A DNA stretch of 20,984 nt from a virus. This document shows positions 17,885 to 20,984 of this stretch, piece by piece (within the stretch, counting starts at the first letter, position 1; each line of letters starts with the position of its first letter). The stretch is taken from positions 1 to 20,984 of IMG/VR virus record IMGVR_UViG_3300021141_000069; one strand, written 5' to 3'. A program made the translations under genes and the position numbers. A model generated the notes under the pieces. It was not told the origin of the DNA. It saw only the letters and a program-made list of their open reading frames with translations, and searched no databases.

Positions 17885-17900
17885 GGAACTCTAATATAAT
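17883..17900 (+). promoter_or_regulatory. AAGGAACACYAATATAAT element 5
   Basis: AAGGAACTCTAATATAAT, 6 bases before the ATG at 17907, more than 10 kb from elements 1-4. It overlaps the stop codon of the upstream gene as the others do. Confidence 0.65.
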
Positions 17901-17906
17901 AAACGT

Positions 17907-18386
17907 ATGGGACTTGACATGTATATATTTAAAGTTAAGAAGACTGCTCACTCTATTAAAGAACTGAGCGATCTTAATCGCAATCCGGAACCTGGACAGC
18001 CAGAAGTTGCGGAGTTTGAACCATTGCAGCGCCCGTATGAAGATACGTGTCCTGATTATTACTCAATCTTCCAAGAGGTTGCATACTGGCGTAAGTTTAA
18101 TGCACTGCATCAGTGGTTTGTTACAACTGTTCAGGCAGGTGTAGATGAATGCGATCTTTATGAACTAGATAAAGATGTTCTTTTTGAACTGTTAGAGATT
18201 CTTGAGGATGTTTACCATCTTAAGAATCCTAGTAAGCTGCCTCCCACGCAAGGATTCTTTTGGGGGTCGACTGAAGTAGACGACTACTATTGGGATAAAG
18301 TAGAGAGCAGTATTCAAATAATTTCGGGTTTGATTGACTATACAGATTGGGATAACGAACGCCTCTTCTATCAATCTTCTTGGTAA
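17907..18386 (+). CDS. Conserved phage protein (MGLDMY / YWRKFNALHQWF)
   Basis: 159 residues. The start MGLDMYIFKVKK, the motif EVAYWRKFNALHQWFV (about residues 57-72) and LPPTQGFFWGSTEVDDYYWD (about 111-130) form the pattern of a widespread uncharacterised protein of phages and some bacteria (forms like MGLDMYL and YWRKANAIHKWFV). The aromatic and charged conserved residues suggest a binding or enzymatic site but no function is known to me. Preceded by element 5 with no Shine-Dalgarno sequence; full length compared with relatives as far as I can recall. Confidence 0.8.
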   Translation: MGLDMYIFKVKKTAHSIKELSDLNRNPEPGQPEVAEFEPLQRPYEDTCPDYYSIFQEVAYWRKFNALHQWFVTTVQAGVDECDLYELDKDVLFELLEILEDVYHLKNPSKLPPTQGFFWGSTEVDDYYWDKVESSIQIISGLIDYTDWDNERLFYQSSW

Positions 18387-18391
18387 AATTT

Positions 18392-19060
18392 ATGATAAAT
18401 AAAGTAGAACTAATTGGGCATTATGGGTGTGATGAAACTATCGCTTGTAGTGCGTGGACAAGCACATCACGAGAATTAACTGATGAAAAGAAATCGCGCA
18501 TTCCTGGACTCATCAACATGTTGTGGTCTAATGGTCACGAAACACCGTTTGAGAAAGGCAGCGTGCATTTTCTTGTTGATACTGACATTGCCACTCATAT
18601 TCATTTGCTCAAGCATCGTATTTCTAGCATTAATGCTGAATCAGCCCGATATAAAGAACTAAACGACGACAAGTATTATCTGCCTGAAGATTGGAAAGGT
18701 GTTCAAGCTAATACAACAAAGGTATTCTTTCGAAACCTTGATGAAGGTGCTGATTGGGTTAAAATCTTAGAGCAATACACAAAACTTGGTAATATGCTCT
18801 ATCATGATTGTCTTGCCGACCTTACACCCATTCTTGGTCGTAAACGAGCGAAGGAAAGTGCTCGATTCTTTAAGACATACAACAGTCAAATTCAGGCTGA
18901 TGTTCAATTTAATATGCGTAGCTTTGCAAACTTTTTGAAGTTGAGAAACTCTGAGCATGCACAGCTAGAGATACGTGAGATCTCAGCAGAGATGCTCCGA
19001 CTTGTATCAGAAATTGAAGGAGAGCCATTTAAACATACATTAGCAGCATGGAATATCTAA
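18392..19060 (+). CDS. thyX: Flavin-dependent thymidylate synthase ThyX
   Basis: 222 residues, normal for ThyX. HETPFEKGSVHF (residues 49-60) and RNSEHAQLEIREIS are typical. The signature RHRxxSxNExSxRY reads KHRISSINAESARY (residues 74-87), with R74 changed to Lys and the Glu at 82 to Ala, both conservative enough in position that activity is still likely. ThyX makes dTMP from dUMP with methylenetetrahydrofolate, NADPH and FAD. ATG 18392 is used; an in-frame TTG at 18380 would overlap the previous gene. Phages carry it to secure dTTP supply. Confidence 0.95.
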   Translation: MINKVELIGHYGCDETIACSAWTSTSRELTDEKKSRIPGLINMLWSNGHETPFEKGSVHFLVDTDIATHIHLLKHRISSINAESARYKELNDDKYYLPEDWKGVQANTTKVFFRNLDEGADWVKILEQYTKLGNMLYHDCLADLTPILGRKRAKESARFFKTYNSQIQADVQFNMRSFANFLKLRNSEHAQLEIREISAEMLRLVSEIEGEPFKHTLAAWNI

Positions 19061-19222
19061 CATTATGTATACATTGACACTACAACAGCAAACTTGCTTT
19101 GGCTTATAACTTGTCAAAGCGAATCAAAGGGTGACAGTTTGAGAGCGTCTTATGAAAGCGCTCTCTGCAAAATTTGCGAACTTAAAATGCAAGCTGATAG
19201 TTATCGCTGCAAAACTTATTAA
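19061..19222 (+). pseudogene. Open frame without a standard start, possible frameshifted gene
   Basis: A frame open from 19061 to TAA 19220-19222 reads VYIDTTTANLLWLITCQSES, then KGDSLRASYESALCKICELK, MQADSYRCKTY. It looks like a normal small helical phage protein but has no ATG or GTG near the start. ATG at 19065 is two bases out of register (M-Y, then an extra AC before I-D-T-T) and itself ends after 12 codons. Either it is a gene broken by a two-base insertion, or it uses an unusual start such as TTG further in. It fills an otherwise empty 200-base gap between thyX and the next promoter. Confidence 0.35.
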
Positions 19223-19230
19223 AGTTTCTT

Positions 19231-19260
19231 ATTTACTTTTAATCTAAAATGGTGTATAAT
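19231..19260 (+). promoter_or_regulatory. Early-type promoter of the DUF2693-like gene
   Basis: ATTTAC (19231-19236), N18, TATAAT (19255-19260), the same spacing as the GTGTAC promoters but without the leader motif. The -10 box ends 6 bases before the ATG at 19267, so the transcript is predicted to be leaderless, as for uvsE. Confidence 0.7.
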
Positions 19261-19266
19261 AGTCTT

Positions 19267-19533
19267 ATGACAAACAATAAGTTTGATAAAGAAAAAATAC
19301 TGGAGCAACTTCAAAATGGAGTCGTACTCGTCACTTTTACCAAAGCTGATGGCACAGTTCGTAGTATGAAGTGTACGCTTCAACCTAGTCTGCTTCCTCC
19401 GCATACAATCAAAGAAAAGACGTGTGCGAGCGGAGAAAACTGTGACTGCATCAAGGCATATGACCTTGAAGTGAATGGGTGGAGAGCCTTTAAAATTTCT
19501 AGAATAATTTCAATTTTTGACACAAATGAGTAA
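19267..19533 (+). CDS. DUF2693-like small SH3-barrel phage protein
   Basis: 88 residues. The core VVLVTFTKADGTVRSMKCTL (residues 19-38) and the late KAYDLEVNGWRAFKISRIIS (residues 65-84) follow the pattern of a small phage family (V-T-F-T-K-x-D-G-x-R, C-T-L, then W-R-x-F) described as an SH3-like beta barrel. The Cys pair in TCASGENCDC may bind metal. No function is known for the family as far as I can tell. Starts at a predicted leaderless position; overlaps the next gene by eight bases. Confidence 0.75.
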   Translation: MTNNKFDKEKILEQLQNGVVLVTFTKADGTVRSMKCTLQPSLLPPHTIKEKTCASGENCDCIKAYDLEVNGWRAFKISRIISIFDTNE

Positions 19534-20743
19534 TGCATTTAAAGCTGGACGCGTAATTGCGCCAGACGCAAAGTGGACAGGCGACGAGCCAGAATGGAAT
19601 GGTTGGGAAACTTGGCCAATTGAAAAGTTTTATAAGACACGGGCTCGTGCTTTAGGGTTTTATAATTACTACTTGGATACTGCAGCGATGAAGCCACTCG
19701 TGCTTGATTGGATGAAGATCAACGGGTATAACAAGGATGATGTCTCTGCAATCAAAGAGGCAAACCCAAACGTTTTACCAAGCACTGTTGGCAAACTTGT
19801 GCGATGCTTGACGCGCGGAATGCCAAGTATACACCCACAAGCAACAGAATATTTTGCAACACTTCCTTTTCATGATGAGCCGCCAGTTCCAAGGGATGAT
19901 GCGTCAGTTGTGCATCATGAGTTAAAACGAGCAATTACGCTTTTACGAGCAAACTCATCGTCAGATAATAATGATGACACAAAGGTTAAAGTTGCAACTC
20001 CAAGTCCACTTGATCGTATACGCGAGAGAGTGCACAAGGAGATTGTTGTGCAACTTGAGGATTGCACCGATCAATGGGCAACCACACGTTCTGGAAATGC
20101 TTCTTTTAATATGTCTGCCGCTTTACGAGACTCTAAGATTCCTGCACAAGGCTGTAAGACTATACTTGATTGGTTAGAAAAGAACCATACTGAGTATAAC
20201 GGAGCGCTTCAGCGTGAGGATGAACAACTTGTTGAAGGTTATTCGCACTTACCAAAGGCAGAACTTCGTAAGATTGTAAAGTCGCTTGAAAGCATGATTA
20301 GTGACGTTCGTAACCATGCAAAAATTAAAAATTCTACTCGCAAGCCTCGTAAGAAAAAGGTTAAGGATGCTAGCAAACAGGTTTCAAAATTAAAGTATCA
20401 ACAACATTCATCAGACTGGAGCCTAGACTCTGTTTCTCCGACTCGCATTCCAACTTCTCAGAGACTCTATCTCTTTAATACAAAAACGCGGGCGCTGAGT
20501 GTCTATGTTGCATCTGGGGCGGCTGGCTTTGAAGTAAAAGGAACTTCATTAAAAGGCTATGACACGTCAAGCAGCTTTATTGCAACTCTTCGTAAACCCA
20601 AAGAGACTCTAAATAACATTTTAAGTTCTACACCAAAACAACTTGACAAATTGTTTGTAAACTTAACAGTTAAGAAAAAACCAGCAAATGGCCGTATAAA
20701 TGAACAAACAATAATCTTAAAAGTAGTTGAACACAAAATATAA
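19526..20743 (+). CDS. Conserved T4-like phage protein of unknown function (405 residues)
   Basis: 405 residues. The N-terminal part WNGWETWPIEKFYKTRARAL, then FYNYYLDTAAMKPLVLDWMK and LVRCLTRGMPSIHPQATEYF, is reminiscent of an uncharacterised protein in marine T4-like phages (from memory, not verified). The middle (about 150-265) is helical and charged; a basic linker (KNSTRKPRKKKVKDASKQVS, about 275-295) follows, and the C-terminal 110 residues (QRLYLFNTKTRALSVYVASG) look beta-rich. The basic linker suggests nucleic acid binding. The ATG at 19526 gives an eight-base overlap; the TTG at 19517 is rejected. Adjacent to gp33. Confidence 0.8.
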   Translation: MSNAFKAGRVIAPDAKWTGDEPEWNGWETWPIEKFYKTRARALGFYNYYLDTAAMKPLVLDWMKINGYNKDDVSAIKEANPNVLPSTVGKLVRCLTRGMPSIHPQATEYFATLPFHDEPPVPRDDASVVHHELKRAITLLRANSSSDNNDDTKVKVATPSPLDRIRERVHKEIVVQLEDCTDQWATTRSGNASFNMSAALRDSKIPAQGCKTILDWLEKNHTEYNGALQREDEQLVEGYSHLPKAELRKIVKSLESMISDVRNHAKIKNSTRKPRKKKVKDASKQVSKLKYQQHSSDWSLDSVSPTRIPTSQRLYLFNTKTRALSVYVASGAAGFEVKGTSLKGYDTSSSFIATLRKPKETLNNILSSTPKQLDKLFVNLTVKKKPANGRINEQTIILKVVEHKI

Positions 20744-20744
20744 T

Positions 20745-20981
20745 ATGTCTGAAGAATTACCAATAAAAATTTTAACAAAACAGGAGTTTGCTCTTGAAAT
20801 TGAGCGCCGGGTTCGTCTCAAATCTATAGGATATCTTGAAGCAATCATTGACTATTGCGATGACCATACAATAGATCCTGACGACATTTCAAAACTTGTT
20901 GTCGGCAGTCTAAAAGAAAAACTTGAAGCTGAGGCACAGCGCAATAACTTATTGCCTAGGAGCGCATCACTATTTGCATGA
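20745..20981 (+). CDS. 33: gp33-like late transcription coactivator
   Basis: 78 residues. IKILTKQEFALEIERRVRLK, then GYLEAIIDYCDDHTIDPDDI, SKLVVGSLKEKLEAEAQRNN and LLPRSASLF follow the order seen in gp33 of T4-like marine phages (Y-x-E/D-A-I/V-x-x-Y-C, L-K-E-K-x-x-x-E-A-Q, N-x-L-P). gp33 bridges RNA polymerase and the sliding clamp to activate late promoters together with the sigma-like gp55 (not in this window). The start is one base after the previous stop. This gene, together with the TATAAATA octamer at 9244, supports a T4-type late transcription system. Confidence 0.75.
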   Translation: MSEELPIKILTKQEFALEIERRVRLKSIGYLEAIIDYCDDHTIDPDDISKLVVGSLKEKLEAEAQRNNLLPRSASLFA

Positions 20982-20984
20982 CAG

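Noticed and set aside
18380-18391. TTG start for ThyX and a similar TTG start at 19517
   Set aside because: Both would overlap the upstream gene, and ATG codons a few residues later match the usual family start and the local overlap pattern.
1-20984. Minus-strand ORFs, CRISPR arrays, insertion sequences
   Set aside because: All long minus-strand frames lie opposite well-supported genes and encode no recognisable proteins. No spaced direct repeats or transposase genes are seen.

Overview
The window looks like part of the genome of a T4-like (myovirus-type) bacteriophage, probably from an aquatic habitat, infecting a Gram-negative bacterium. Supporting features are a gp33-like late-transcription coactivator at the right end, a T4-late-type TATAAATA octamer, T4-early-like promoters of the form GT(G/T)TAC-N18-TATAAT, a PhoH-like ATPase, ThyX, and many tiny genes packed on one strand with ATGA or 8-base overlaps. 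A lysis cassette with an embedded lipoprotein (spanin-like) gene points to a host with an outer membrane. The host itself cannot be named from the sequence. Every gene called here is on the + strand.

Layout: 1-930 holds the tail of an unknown gene and an FkbM-type methyltransferase, both much richer in A+T than the rest. 941-1267 is a complete tmRNA (ssrA) with encoded CCA end and a tag reading frame ending in LALAA. 1310-2227 is a UV damage endonuclease. 2348-5843 is an early-type operon of small unknown genes, a calcineurin-like phosphoesterase, two tiny membrane proteins, a GMP reductase-like enzyme and a YgiT-type zinc finger protein. 5962-9183 is a run of small genes; four of those starts (6848-7366) carry a repeated 18-base element ending in TATAAT. 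9214-9251 is a terminator followed by a late promoter. 9301-10592 is the lysis cassette (holin-like protein, overlapping inner and outer spanin candidates, amidase endolysin). 10652-11413 is PhoH, followed by a long perfect inverted repeat. 11679-14047 carries small membrane proteins, a lipoprotein, a degenerate HD-domain protein and a DnaQ-like exonuclease. 14177-16055 includes an ATP-dependent DNA ligase. 16161-19060 has further small genes and ThyX. 19267-20981 holds a DUF2693-like protein, a 405-residue conserved phage protein and gp33.

How the genes fit together: nucleotide supply (ThyX, GMP reductase-like), DNA repair and joining (UvsE, ligase, DnaQ-like nuclease), translation rescue (tmRNA), late transcription (gp33) and lysis are interleaved with small accessory genes. 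Expression seems to be run by a few standard parts. One is a terminator/hairpin/promoter cassette whose predicted transcripts all begin with GUAAGCAACAA. Another is a second promoter-like element (AAGGAACACYAATATAAT) placed 5-6 bases before start codons, so that the predicted mRNAs would be leaderless. These two recurrent non-Shine-Dalgarno start arrangements and the phage tmRNA are the most interesting aspects of the window.
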